DNA of 64,000 bases from the NCBI GenBank assembly GCA_030549775.1, contig CM060175.1, positions 105,951,422 to 106,015,421 on the forward strand, written 5' to 3'. How positions within the stretch are numbered: position 1 is the stretch's first letter; every line of letters starts with the position of its first letter. The position numbers and the translations under genes are program-made. The notes under the pieces are model-generated. The model searched no databases. It saw only the letters and a list, made by a program, of their open reading frames with translations, and was not told the DNA's origin. Shown in pieces: positions 10,660 through 23,179 of the stretch. Source of the stretch: Tamarix chinensis (Eukaryota > Streptophyta > Magnoliopsida > Caryophyllales > Tamaricaceae).

Positions 10660-11446
10660 TATACGATATAATTTATGGCATGAATTATAATAAATATTAA
10701 TATAAAAAATTCAAACACAATATAAAGAAAAATGTGTGAAAGCCTAACACATATTACAAGAATTTAATATTTAAAATTTAATGATATAATGCTTGTTACA
10801 AATCTTTTGAAATGTACCTCTATCTATTGAAAGAATTAATTACACCGAATTTGCAATTTGTAATCACTAGAATTAAATTTTGTATTTTCACTCCCTTTTT
10901 CTTCAAACCTGCTTATTAAGATGAATGAGAATAGAGACCTTCTTCGGATTTCATCTTCATCTTTGATTTCACATAGAAATCAGTTAAAATTATGAAGAAG
11001 AAATGTTAACCTATTTTTCTCTATAAATGCATGCATTGGTATGTATGCAAAGGTATGGAACTAACGCTTGTCAGCACAAAACCAAAATGCATAGCACTTT
11101 CTTGTGCTCTCTATTTTTACATGGAAAAAAAGGTGGGGTTGGTTATTATAACCAACTCTTCATTTTCTTTCCTTATTTCAAGACCAAAAATTGAGATGTA
11201 AATTAATTAAATAATTAATTTGTTATATCTTTTATTTCCTTATCACATAACACACACATGTTGGCATGCATACATTTTTTTTATTATAATTCTACAATCA
11301 AGAATTAAATAGAGAGAATAATGTTTGGCTTAATTACTAACATATTACCATGTAATATAAACTTTATGGTCAAAATTTATATCTAATTTAATATGAACCA
11401 CACCAAGAATTTATATACATACATACATACATACATATATATATAT
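10660..11446 (-). repeat. 3' LTR of the decayed copia element, left part
   Basis: It aligns with 20702-21430 of the 5' LTR and is interrupted at 11447 by insertion A. The remainder (mostly a TA/GTAT microsatellite) is found at about 15508-15564. Confidence 0.8.
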
Positions 11447-14400
11447 TGTAACACCCTGAAATTTACTGCTATTTTTTTTTTGTAATCTGAAGCATTAACA
11501 CAATACAATAGGTGTTAACGCCACACATAGCACGAGTCTAGTCTATACCTTTCTCCTACTATACACAAGGCAAAAAATTTATGTCAAATAAATCAATACT
11601 TATGGAAATAGATATAAATAGAAAAAAACTTAAATAATTTAGACATAATAACATAGTTTGGAGTACATGCTCCAGATAATACAATATCTAAAAGAGATAA
11701 GGGGGTTAAAAGAAATGAAGAGTCCAAAAGATATATCCAAAATCCAGGGCACATAACATGTGCGACCTTGGATAGAAATAACTCTACACCCTAACCCCAC
11801 GGGTATAAACCCGCATCACTCCGCCCAAGAAACCTCCTCAAAGTCAGCAGAATCATCATCATATATCTGCGACACAACGTCTACAAAAGTGTAGTATCAA
11901 TACGCATCTCGTACTGAGTAACACAACTATCCTAAAGAGATAGCATTGAGTGCAAGGTCCATGCGAAGAAAGTAATAGAACATATAATATAAGATAATAT
12001 CATGCTTATATATATATATATATATATATATGTTAATTGAGAAACGAAACTCAACCTTCAAGTATACAACAAAGTAATATGAATGTATTGGTAGATGGGC
12101 TCCATTGGTTATTATATTTTATCATTGTGATCACAACTAATTTATTATATTAACTTGAGGATGGAGACTCGAAGAAACCATATCAACTAATCTAGTACTC
12201 GAACGGTACTAGCCCTAGCTGGCCCGTCCAAGAACGTAACCAGATCACCAATAAATAAGATACATAATCACTTAAGTATTTATACCCCCTATAGGGCCAA
12301 AGTATATCGAGACACCTATAGAGTAGAAGAGGCCCTCTCCGGACCTCGTAAGGCACTCGGCATCACATAATAGAAAAACACCAGAATAGTACCAAGTGAA
12401 TACCAAACCTAACTTAGATAGCTACCGCAAGTGATACAAGTCTCGACTCAAGATCTTTCACTTTAAGTGATTAATGTCTTATCAAAGATTTATGTTAAAT
12501 AAGAACAAGGCCAAAAAACATCACTTGATCACTTCTTTTAACATAAACCAATTAGTTTATCAAATTCCAATATTACCTGCGCAATTAATCCATAGATGAA
12601 TCAAGGTCCAATCCATTTAGAGCAAAAAGGCCCATAATCATGCCATTAAAGTCCAATTGAATATATGAGGCATTAAAGCCCGAGGGATATCATTAAGGCA
12701 TAAAAGCCTAAGAAAGATTGTTAAGGCATTAAAGCCTTAGTTCCATGCTATGAAAGGTCCAATATAATTACTTCTCAATGAACATTAAATCCAATTATTC
12801 GAGACAAAGATCAATAGCCAATATTTAAGTCAACTAAGGTTTCACTTATAATGCTAAATTAAATAACTAGTCTAAAGACATAATAAATGACTAAAATGTT
12901 AATAAGGTCAGCTAAATTAACTTAATGTCAAGAGACGTGTATTTCATGCTAAAATTTATTACACTTAACCAATTATTTTCTTAGGATGAAATATCAATTG
13001 GATAATAAGATAAAATATTAAGATTCATCAATGCACCCAAAATGTCTCTTTCTCCTTTTCTTTTTCTTACTTAATGAATTATTTTAATTAAGGTCTCTAA
13101 GTCTACTCATCAATGACATCCAAGTATTATAATTATACATTCAAAATTCTTGTATTAGCACAATATTCAATTAGGTCTCCAAATTTCTAGAATTTTACAT
13201 GTAATGGCCAAAATGTCTTTATTCACCAAAAACTACCTTAAGCTTCTAAAATTCATAACTTACTCTAAACAACATCAAATCCTAACATATCATATACCAA
13301 ATTTTACATAAAAGACCTAATGAAGACAATGGTTCACTTAAAAATTTCAAAAGCAATTTTTAGTGCCCAATGTACCTATGGTTGAATATGTCCAAGCCTT
13401 ATAAAAATTTCATTTCAACTCTAAATGATCCAAAATTCATAACCTAGCTGCTATACACTATTATACATATAGAGAAGTACTTAGATAAATTTAAAACAAC
13501 CAAAGCACACATAAAATAGTAAGGACGAGAGCTAAACTACTCGGATCCAGGCATATTCATCATGATTATGCTATAAATTCATCACAACTCTACTGAACCT
13601 TCATCACTTCTTCACTAAATATTCATCACCTTTCCAACAGGCATAAACATATAAAAATAATCACACAAACCATCATCTCATTAGATGTTCATTCTTAAAC
13701 ACATAAGATAGAAACATACACATGTCATACAATATATTTCAAGATATTATTTCATACTTATAATTAAAATAAGGATATCCACACATAAGAGAACATATAA
13801 TACACCTAGCACAAAATCCTATTTCTAAAGGTTAGTTTTGTTACAAAACTCCTAAGCTCCTTAGTAAGGCTAAAATAAGGAATCTAGTAATTCCTTCTCT
13901 AAACCCACTTGGTCACCTTCAAGAATACAAGATAAAAGAGTTAGATAAACCAATTTTAATAAATAAGAAAATTGGGAAAGAAAGGAATTGGAATGGAAGA
14001 AATGAAGTATAAAATATTACTCTTGAATAGGAAGGCTTGAAAACCACCACAAAACAACCAATAACCACAAAGGAATGATGGATTAAGGTTTTGGAGGGTT
14101 AAAAGGGAGGAAAACAAGGAGAAAAGAAGGGATGAAAGGCACAAAATCTCTGCTGCAACCCACTTACCACTATAGTAAAAACTTCAAGGTTGCTCTGCAA
14201 GGCAGATAGGAGAGGAAAAAAGAGAAGGTAGGGGAATAATTTCCTTGGTAAGAAGGGTCTGTATATGAGGTACAACATGCAAGAAAAAATACCAAACAAG
14301 AATATAGGGTAGAGGAAGCAAGGTCGACGCATAAAAGATGTTGGAAGTCACCAAAAAAAATCAGCTTTGCTAATTTTGCAAAGCTAGCCGGGAAGCAAAA

Positions 14401-15506
14401 GTTTGGTTATGAATAAGCTTGAAGGAGTTTGACTTTAGGGATTTAAATTATATGGATTTGTAGTATGCAGTCAAGATTTCCATAGAAACAAAAAACAAAG
14501 GAAATGGATAATCAAAGAGAGAGAATGAGTTGCTCAAAATTAAAAAGTAATTAACTTTGCACTATGCTACAATTTATGATTTTATGTGCGTTTTAAGATA
14601 TGAACGCACGATTTGGAAAAGATAGAGTAGGATTTGATATGGTGGAATGTGGATTGAGTTTTTAGTTTGACCTTGGCCTCACTTGAGTGCTAGTATTAGG
14701 GGTGTAAGAGAGATGATAGGCTATGATTGAGTATGTAAGAGAAATGTCATAAAATCATAATTATGGTTCTAGTTGCACTTTTATAGTTGGGAGAAATGTA
14801 ACCAAGTTACAAATCTGATTTGCTTTACTTAGAAGACTAGTTAGGATTGAAATATTAGTTGGAGGATTGGTTATAATTTATTTTGATTAATTAAATTGCA
14901 AGAAAGTCTAATAATGGGCACTCATGGAAAAAATATCGCTTGAATCCTAAAAATCCTAAAAATTTATGAAATTGTTTGGAAAAATCTTAGAAACTCAAAT
15001 ATATAAAAATATTGAGTATCGGAGTTGGTTTGAAACTTGACGGATGGAAAACGATCAAAAACGAATAAGTTGTGGAAACCTGTTTTTCCGTAAATTCACA
15101 AAACGAATAACGGGGGTTCAAATTATCACGTATTGATACGAAATATTTTTATAAAATCAAATATATAAAAATATTTGGTCTTAGAACTTATTTGATGACC
15201 AACGGATTAAAAATAACAAAAATGGCTAAAATTATCTAATCGCGTAAATAAATTTTTCTGTAATTTGGCGATTCAGAAGGAAAGAGAGAAACATTAATGA
15301 ATAGAATGGATGGATGAACTCAAAAATATTTTTAGATCGCTCCACAAATTTTGAAGGGTCAAAAAGAGTGAAAACACAAAACTCAAAAGAATTGCAATAA
15401 TTGTGTTTTACTCACACAAGAGAAATAATCAATGAAATGTCTAAAAATTTACACGAACGGAATGAGGCTTGATAATTACCATATATGATTGACCTATTAT
15501 CGCGTC

Positions 15507-15507
<1 letters not shown>
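11447..15507 (-). mobile_element. Insertion A: about 4.1-kb non-coding LTR, same family as B
   Basis: It starts TGTAACACCCTGAAATTTA and is colinear with insertion B (53796-57799) for almost 4 kb. Shared stretches include TAGCACGAGTCTAGTC, GGAGTACATGCTC, CGAGACACCTATAGAGTAGA and AAGGCATTAAAG. No coding sequence is present. It lies in a TA microsatellite within the 3' LTR of the older copia element, so the target duplication cannot be read. Its right end lacks the GGGGTATTATA terminus of B and instead carries an inverted piece (about 15474-15496). By its termini I read it as a solo LTR in minus orientation. Confidence 0.7.
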
Positions 15508-15542
<35 letters not shown>

Positions 15543-15564
15543 GTATGTATTTATGTATGTTAAC
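15508..15564 (-). repeat. 3' LTR of the decayed copia element, right part
   Basis: (TA)n followed by (GTAT)n and TTATGTATGTTAAC, ending next to the polypurine-like tract. Together with the (CATA)n on the other side of insertion A it forms a microsatellite that is palindromic overall. Confidence 0.55.
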
Positions 15565-15579
15565 TATCTTCCACTGGGT
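15565..15579 (-). other. Polypurine-like tract of the decayed copia element
   Basis: The minus strand reads CCAGTGGAAGATAG, close to the common plant copia tract CCAGTGGGAGATTG. It lies between the pol remnant and the 3' LTR. Confidence 0.6.
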
Positions 15580-15864
15580 CTATATAAATTAGATTTTCAA
15601 CATTTTCTCCTTATGTCACTACAAATTGAATGATGAAATTAATTCACGGATCATGATGACAAACTTTTAACACTTTAAATTTTATCTTTCATGTATCACA
15701 ATATACTAATTTCACCTAGAACTTTAACTTTATGAATAAATTCAATGTTTATTCAAGGTCCTTTACTTAATGTGTTCTTTCTCAATACACCATATATACA
15801 CAACCCAAATGAGAAACAAACACAACTTTATTTAAAAGCATCATTATGTATCATAACAATACAA

Positions 15865-18800
15865 TCACATAGAGGGTTCAACACTCATATTAAATACACA
15901 ATTCTTAAACTTGCTTGGTGGCCAGCCGTTAGTTAAATGATTAGCTAACATACATTTAGTACCTATGTATTCCAAGACAACTTTTCCTTTTAAAACACAT
16001 TCATTTATCTTTAAGTACTTAATGTCTATGCCCTCAGCATGATTACTTCTTTTATTATTTTTTGCAATGAAGACAACAACTAAATTGTCACACTTAAGCA
16101 TCAAAGGTCTATAAATATAATCCATTATTCTAAGAATCAATATGAAATTTCTTAACCACGCCATGCTTTATGGCTTCAAGCAATTAGACGAGTTCTTCTT
16201 CCATTGTAGAGGTGGCTATGTAATCTTTCTTTTTCTTACTTTTCTAAGATATTTCTCCACCAACTACTAGGAAAATGAATCTAGTAGTATATTTGCATGG
16301 ATCTACATGGCCAATAAAGTCTACATTTGAATTGCCTACCACCTCCAAATCCTTAACATGATGATATATGAGCATGTAGTCCTTAGTTCCCTTTAGATAC
16401 CTCATAAATTATTTTTTTTACAGATTTTCAGTGGTCAACTACTGGATTATTCTGGTAAAATCCTAATGCCCCAATGACATATGTAATGTTAGGTCTTTTG
16501 CAAACCTAATCATACATAAAGCTTCCAACTGTGGAAGTATATAGGATGTTCTTCATCTGATCTCTCTCTAATTCATTCTTAGAACACTAAATAAACTGTA
16601 ATTTGTCACCCTTAACATTAAGAGCCACAATTGGTGTACAATTTGCCATCTTGTATCTTTCTAACACCTTATTGATATATGCTTCTTGAGATAATTCTAA
16701 TGTCCCTCAGGATCTATATTGATGAATCTTAATGCCAATGACATAAGATGCATCAACCATATCCTTCATATCAAATTTGTTAGAAAGAAATGATTTCACC
16801 TCATATAGCATCCATTTATCATTGCATGTAAGTAAAATGTCATCTATATATAAAACCAAGAAATAAACTTTACTCCTATTAAACTTGATGTATGTACATT
16901 GATCCGTGGTATTCTCTTTAAATCAAAATGAAGAAATGACACCATGAAACTTTAGATACAAATGTTAGGATGATTGTTACAATCCATCTATGGCTTTTTT
17001 AAGCTTACATATAAGATTGTTGTCTTTTTGAGAGGAGAACCCTTCAGGTTGTTTCATGTATACCTCCTCCTCAAGCTTGCCATTTAAAAATTTCATTTTC
17101 ACATCCATTTATTGTATCTCAAAATCAAAACAAGAAATTAATTCCATAACTATACGTAGGGAATCTTTAGTGGACACTGGTGAGAAAATCTCCATGTAAT
17201 CATCTCCCTCTCTTTGAGTGAATCCATTAGCAACTAGTCTATCCTTTTACCTATAAATGTTCCCTAAAGACCCACTTACAGCCAATAAGCTTAACCCCAT
17301 TAGGTAACATTAAAAGGTCCCCAAAACTCATTGACTTTTATGGAATTCATATCTTCCTGCATGGCATTATGCCATAACTTAGATTTTAAACTACTCATGG
17401 CATGTGAAAAGGTTTTGGGATCATCAATAGTACAAATGCCACAATCAAACTCTCGTAAGTACATATAATAGTCACTAGGTATGGCTAACCTTATTTCCTT
17501 GTTAGATCTTAATAAAGATGGCCATAATCCTTTGGAGGAGCTTGCTGAATATCTAGTTGTTCAACAACTTCATGAAGTTCCTAAACAACCTAATCTACAA
17601 GATTTATGTTATAATTCTATGGATCCTCATTGACTTATTATTCAACCATGACCGGAAATGGAAGTGTAAGTCAAACAAAAGCCAATCTATCACATGAAGT
17701 GGAAGCTTATACTACTAAATGACTAGGTTCAAGAATTGGATTCTTGATCTAATCACTCCCACTAATTAATTCATGCTCAATAAATTTAGGATTTCTTGAC
17801 TCCACAAATTTAGTATTATATGATGGACAATAGAACCTATAACCCTTAAAAATTTCACTATATCCAACAAAATACTTACTAATGGTCCTTAGGTCAATCT
17901 TCATTTCTTGTGGATTATAAATTCTTACTTAAGACAAATATCTCCAAACTCACATATGTTTTAAACTTGAATTCCACCCTTAAAAAGCTCAAATGGTGTC
18001 TTAGACACCACTATAGTTGGAACTTAGTTTAAATTATATACAACTTTTTTAAGTGCTTCATTCCACAAAGACTTAGGAAGATTGGGTTAGCTAAGCATAC
18101 TTCATACCATATCTAACAAATTCTAGTTTCTTCTTTCAGTTTTGACATTTTAGTATGGTGAACCAGGCATAGTATATTGGCTAACTATCCCATTCTCCTG
18201 AAGAAACTTTACAAATAGATCAGGTGCTTGTCCATCCTCAATATACCTGCCATAGTGCTCTCCACCTCTATTAGACCTCATGGTTTTGATTTGCATATCA
18301 TATTTTGTCTACTTTACCTTTAAATACTTTAAAAGCATCAAAAAGTTCATGCTTATTGTTAAGCAAGTATAGATAAATGTATCATGAGTAGTCCTCAATG
18401 AATGAAATAAAGTATTTCTAACTATGTGGGTCCATTTTAGGACTACATATATTAGCATGTATAATCTCAAGTAGTTGTGAACTCTTATTGGAACCTTTCT
18501 TAAAATTATTTTTTTCCCTTTATACAATTTATACAAATAAAAAAGTCTATAAAATCTAGTGCACTAAGTATTCCGTCATTTACCAATCTTCTTATTCTCT
18601 TAATGGAGATGTGACCTAATCTTTTGTACCAAATTGTTGATGAGTCCTCATTCATAACACATATTTTTGAAGCAATATCTAAATTCATTGTAATATTTAA
18701 ATCATCATGCATTAAATCAATAGAGTAAAGACCTTTAGACAATGTACCATACCCAACATGATTTGTTTTATAAAATAGAGTAACTAAATTATCTTTAAAA

Positions 18801-19800
18801 ATAAATGAGTATCGAAATGGTACAAGTATTAAAATAGAAATCAAGTTTATATTTAAACTTGGACCATACAAGGTATTTTCTAACATTAATACATAACCAC
18901 TAGAGAAAGCTAGCCAACATGAGCCTATTCCATGAATAGTTGAGCATATCTTACTACTAGTAGAGATACTATATTAATTGCCCACTAGTTCCCCCATCCT
19001 TACCATAACCTTCAAGGAATTGCAAACATGTATTGTATAACTAGAATCAATACACCAAATAATTTGTATCTACTATATGAGATTTAAACATACCAAAGAG
19101 GTTACATTACCTTTCCTTAAAAGCCAAGCTTTGTACTTAGCACAATCCTTCTTCATGTGTCCCTTCTTTTTATAGAAGAAACACTTAGATTGCTTCTTTA
19201 TCTCCCCCTGAGGTGGAACTTTGTCTTTATCCTTTTGTCTTGTTTTCTTCTTCTTTGCTTTATCCTTGGTTAGCATCATAATAACAGTATTACCATGATC
19301 CATCAAAAGTCATTCCTCCTCTTGTACACATATGGTTATTAATTCATTTATTGACCATTTCTTTATTTATGTGTGTTAGGTGACTTTGAATGGTGTATAT
19401 TCCTTTGGAAGCATATTCAAGATGAAGTGAACTAGGAAAGCATCAGACATGTCAACTTCTGGAGACTTTATTTGTGTTGCTAAATCCATCATCTTCATGA
19501 TGTTCTCACTTACATCCTTGCTTTATGGATGAAAACTTCATTATCAATGTACTAATTAAGGCCTTGTTCGAATGGATGAATTGTTCATCGATGGCCCTTA
19601 GCAAGTAATTAAAATATTAATGATAATCAACTAAGTCTATGATAGAATAGGTCATCTTAGTCTTAATGTACATGCAACTTATCCGATTGGAATCACTTAT
19701 CACTCATATCATGTGCAATCATTTCCTCATTAGTGATTTGTTCAGTTATCAAAGGCTTTGGATATTTAATAGCCTCATCCATGTCACAAAGCTAAGCTTT
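15865..19800 (-). pseudogene. Copia gag-pol remnant, many stops and frameshifts
   Basis: Read on the minus strand from high to low coordinates. A gag remnant (19380-19800) leads to a zinc knuckle at about 19130-19190 (CFFYKKKGHMKKDC, second Cys replaced by Tyr). Then come a pre-integrase finger (18506-18886, WYKRLGHISIKR and CINC), an integrase C-terminal part (about 18000-18190, MPGSPY and LPKSLWNEALKK), and reverse transcriptase with an intact YIDD at 16839-16850. RNase H is at 15865-16164 (WLRNF, CDNLVVVFIAKNN and IDIKYL). Frames are broken by numerous stops, so no protein is expected. Confidence 0.88.
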
Positions 19801-20687
19801 ATGAGAATTCTCTCCTTCTAAACCTTATAGTTTCCCCCTTTTAACTCAAGGACATCAATGTTAAGATCAAACATCAAGTAAATACTAGGACAACTTACTA
19901 CAAAATTTAAATATACATATATGCTTATGACCAAATTGAATCCAAAATCACTTATATACATGCTCTACCAATGTATAGTATGTCAAAACTCAACTAGCAT
20001 GAATCAAAAGACATTAAAACTGCCATTAGGCTAAGTATTTAATTCAAATAGATTTATGCATCTCAATATTAAAACTATTAAGTTATCTTATAACTCTAGA
20101 TCCTTGTAGACAAATTGAGAATAATGACTTAATATTTTAATCTAACATACTTTGCATATGCTAATGAATGATCTTGTGAGACTACACCAGTTATATATGC
20201 ATAATATATTATAAATAGTATTATGTAATCTAGATGTGATCATGTAAACAAATAAATGCATGATTGTCCATGATTAAAATTGTTGTGTCTAAGTCCTAAT
20301 CATTTTAATTATACTAATCACACATGATACATGCTTTATGTAATTAAAACTTCTCTAAACATGGCATTAAAATGCACAGAAACATAACCATAAGAGAAAT
20401 AATATAAATCAAAGGGAAAGTAGAAAAATATGGGCCACTCGTGTTTTCTTAAATCTAAAGATTGCCGAGAATCGGAGAAAAAACATGACCCCCTTGTGTT
20501 TTTTCATCAATCAACAAAGTTGAGAGTTAGAAATGAAACACAAACCTCACATGTTAAGAAACACAGGCCATGTTTCCTTTTAGCGAAGAACCATTTTGCT
20601 ATTTTTTGAAACTCAACTAAACAAACATTTAAATTTAAGGAATGATGATTATACTAAATCAAATCCATCAAAATAGAAGTCATTAAG

Positions 20688-20699
20688 GCTTTGATACCA
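20688..20699 (-). other. Primer binding site (initiator-Met type)
   Basis: The minus strand reads TGGTATCAAAGC, one base from the standard plant TGGTATCAGAGC, directly beside the 5' LTR edge at about 20700. Confidence 0.8.
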
Positions 20700-21475
20700 A
20701 ATATAAGACAAAATTTATGGCATAAATTATAATCAATATTAATATATACAATTCATGCACAATCCAAAGAAATATATGTAAAACTCTAACATCATTACAA
20801 GCATTCGATTTACAAAATTTAACTATATAATGCTTATTATAGATCTTTTGAAACGTACCTCCAATTATTAATAAAATTAATTATATTGAATTCGCAATTT
20901 GTTATCACCGGAATTAAATTTTATGGTTTCACTCTCTCTTTCTTCAAACTCGATGGTCTGTGCTTTTTATGGGTAACGGAAATATGGACATTTTTTGGAT
21001 TTCTTCTTCCTCTTTGATTTCAAATAGAAATCAATTAAAATTATGAAGAAGAAGCCTTCCTCTATTTTTCTTTCTAAATGCACATATGGGTATGTGTATG
21101 AATGTATGGAACTAACTCTTTTCAACAAGAACCAAAATGCATATCATCTTTTTGTGCTCTATATTCTTACAGGGAAAAAGAAGGTGGGGGCTGGTTATTA
21201 TGGCCAATTCTTTAATTTTTTTCTCTCCTTATTTTAAAAGCAAAATTTGAGATATAAATTAATTTATTATCTCATTTATTTTCTTATCACATAACACACT
21301 TATACTAGCATCCATATTTATTTAATTTTAATTCTACCATGAAGAATTAGATAGATAAATTAATATTAGACTTAATTACTATTATATTATTATGTAATAT
21401 AAACTTTATTGTCAAACTTTCTATCTAATTTTATATAAATCACATCAAAAAATAAATCACACACACCCCATAAAT
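20700..21475 (-). repeat. 5' LTR of the decayed copia element
   Basis: It aligns with 10660-11446. The inner edge is set by the primer binding site; the outer edge is uncertain because the outermost 40 bases diverge from the other LTR. Its outer end lies about 180 bases beyond the stop codon of the NDR1-like gene, and both run on the minus strand. Confidence 0.75.
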
Positions 21476-21656
21476 TATACGAAATGTTTTGATAAAGGAC
21501 GAATGGGTATAAAAATAATGAACTTTCCATATATTACCAAATAAATAATGCACAGCAAGCAGTGCACTTGCTAACTCGTCGAAATCATAAACTTATAAAA
21601 GTAAAGGCTTGATAAAATTCTAGCTAAACCCACCTAGCTACCATTCATTTATTTAT

Positions 21657-22325
21657 CTAAATGACAAAAACACTTAATAATCCTACAACAACCAGCGAAG
21701 CATCTGCGGTAGCAAGACCGCAACCTTTGATTCTCTTATCAGCACCGGAAGTCAGCTTAACCCCCTTATTCTTCTTCTGCCTCACCATTACCCCCTGTTC
21801 ATTGACCCGCAAATCAGCTCCAATATCCAACCTATGCCGTTTACTTTTCCAAAACAACGATTTGTACCTCACCATTGTCTTCAAATCCACCCTGAAAACC
21901 GCACTCCCACTACCAGCATCCGTCGCGGCCTGCGTCCAGTTTAACCCCTTAACTTGTGTGGTATTTTTATCGTGCTTCTTCTTCCCAGTTCCTTGGTAGA
22001 TCGCTGGAAATGTGACATTGGCGATGGGGAAACTACGGTTGTTTTGATAATAAAATGTGAGGTTGAGAGGGTCGTAGTAAATTCCTATCTCTTTGTTTCT
22101 CTTGTTGTTTAGTTTCAGGTCGAAGTAGATGGTCTGGTTGTGGTTCTTAGTGGTATTGGGAGCTGAGCTGTTGAGGGCGAAGACCTGGAAGTCTTCGATT
22201 GAACAGATGGGGGATTTGGCTAATTTGAGACTGAGCCAGATAGAGAAAGCTATTAATGGTATCGTGAACATGATTTTGCAACAGAAGATGAAGCAGCATA
22301 AGGGATAAGGAGCTTCATCTGACAT
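21657..22325 (-). CDS. NDR1: NDR1-like protein (NHL/LEA-2 family), 222 aa
   Basis: In Arabidopsis, NDR1 is a plasma-membrane protein required for signalling by several CC-type NLR immune receptors. This protein has a short N-terminus with two Cys pairs (CCFIFCC), then a hydrophobic segment at about 19-32. The conserved KSPICSIEDF, IGIYYD, IYQG with a Lys run, and SAVFRVDLKT-VRYK-FWKSKR-GADL-VN follow. Eight N-glycosylation sequons occur between about 48 and 130. The C-terminus is hydrophobic (ASLVVVGLLSVFVI), as expected for a GPI-anchor signal, which is known for NDR1. Arabidopsis NDR1 is about the same length (219 aa) and also intronless. I start at MSDEAP because it gives the family's short cytosolic tail; an upstream in-frame Met at 22430 would add 35 unlike residues. 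The NPN motif before GIYYD is altered (NNKRNKE). The ORF is intact. NDR1 rather than another NHL member is my best reading. Confidence 0.9.
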   Translation of the reverse strand: MSDEAPYPLCCFIFCCKIMFTIPLIAFSIWLSLKLAKSPICSIEDFQVFALNSSAPNTTKNHNQTIYFDLKLNNKRNKEIGIYYDPLNLTFYYQNNRSFPIANVTFPAIYQGTGKKKHDKNTTQVKGLNWTQAATDAGSGSAVFRVDLKTMVRYKSLFWKSKRHRLDIGADLRVNEQGVMVRQKKNKGVKLTSGADKRIKGCGLATADASLVVVGLLSVFVI

Positions 22326-22700
22326 TGAAACTGAATTTGGGAAAGTGGCGTTTCGGTGAAGAAGATTAAGCTCAAATGTCTTCTTCTGATATTGAAGGAA
22401 GGAGAGGAGGGGTAATAAACCAACTGGCAAGGAGTCAACTCCGTGTCTTTGGTCTTCGTCTTACTATTTTAGTAGTACTCAATTGACCTAGGGGGATGTT
22501 AAATGTAGTTCACACCTATTTATTTATTTATTTATTTAGTTTTATAATTTTTTGACACGTTTATTCTCTTCTACTCTCTCTTTCATACAACAAAACATTC
22601 AGCCTCTTCACCATCTTGTGATAGTTAATTTCATCGATTTTTTTGTATTTAAATTATTTTAATGTAACATTATCTCAGCAAAAACGAATTAGAACAAATC
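22326..22700 (-). promoter_or_regulatory. Upstream region of the NDR1-like gene with W-box motifs
   Basis: WRKY-type W-box cores occur at 22433-22438 (TTGACT, minus strand) and 22483-22488 (TTGACC, plus strand), with a further TTGAC core at 22552-22556. W-boxes are common in defence-gene promoters, but the motif is short and chance hits are frequent. A (TTTA)n tract lies at about 22507-22530 and an AT-rich stretch near 22540, where a TATA element could be. Promoter function is inferred from position. Confidence 0.35.
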
Positions 22701-23125
22701 ATTGTATTTTTTTTTTGAATTAAAAAGCTACAAGTGAACCACCTGAATTGAGAAGGTAGTAATGGGCAATCAGCCTGTCATTAGGGCTCGGTCACGGGTG
22801 ATCCACACAAAGCCAAGCCACATGTGATCTACCTGTCGCTTGGGCTCAGCAACGGGCGGTCCACCTAGAACCTATGCTGAGCCACAAATAATCCACCTGA
22901 TATGTTTATTTAAATTTATTTGATTATATATTTAATAATTTAATATTTATTTTTGTTAATTTCAGACCGAAGACCCAATTAATAATTATTGGACAGGTTT
23001 ATTCTCTACGGATTGTATTTTTAATGATCGCAAGTCCCTAATTAAGCAGGTTAATAACACCGAAAGGCCACATAATATGATTTTATAGAATGATCAAAAT
23101 TAGGTAAGGTTTGGCTTTGTTGTAA
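22700..23125. other. Intergenic sequence with a short GC-richer repeated motif
   Basis: No gene. At about 22770-22905 a motif of the form GGGCTC-G-CACGGG-GATCCACC recurs two to three times in diverged form, in otherwise AT-rich DNA. This may include the left end of the Mutator-like element, but no terminal inverted repeat could be paired by eye. Confidence 0.4.
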
Positions 23126-23179
23126 AAGAGATAGTAAATATAGAAGAAAACTTTCAGTGAATTCAAAAGTACACGATCT

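Larger units (their letters stand above)
10660..21475 (-). mobile_element. Decayed Ty1/copia element (minus), 3' LTR split by insertion A
   Basis: The two LTRs are at 20700-21475 (5') and 10660-11446 plus about 15508-15564 (3'). They align along their whole length, for example TTTATGGCAT, GAAGAAGAA, GTATGGAACTAAC and TAATATAAACTTTAT in the same order. A primer binding site at 20688-20699 and a polypurine-like tract at 15565-15579 frame the interior. Copia coding remnants lie between (15865-19800). The outer right edge near 21475 is approximate. The LTRs differ at many positions, so this insertion is old. Confidence 0.85.
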
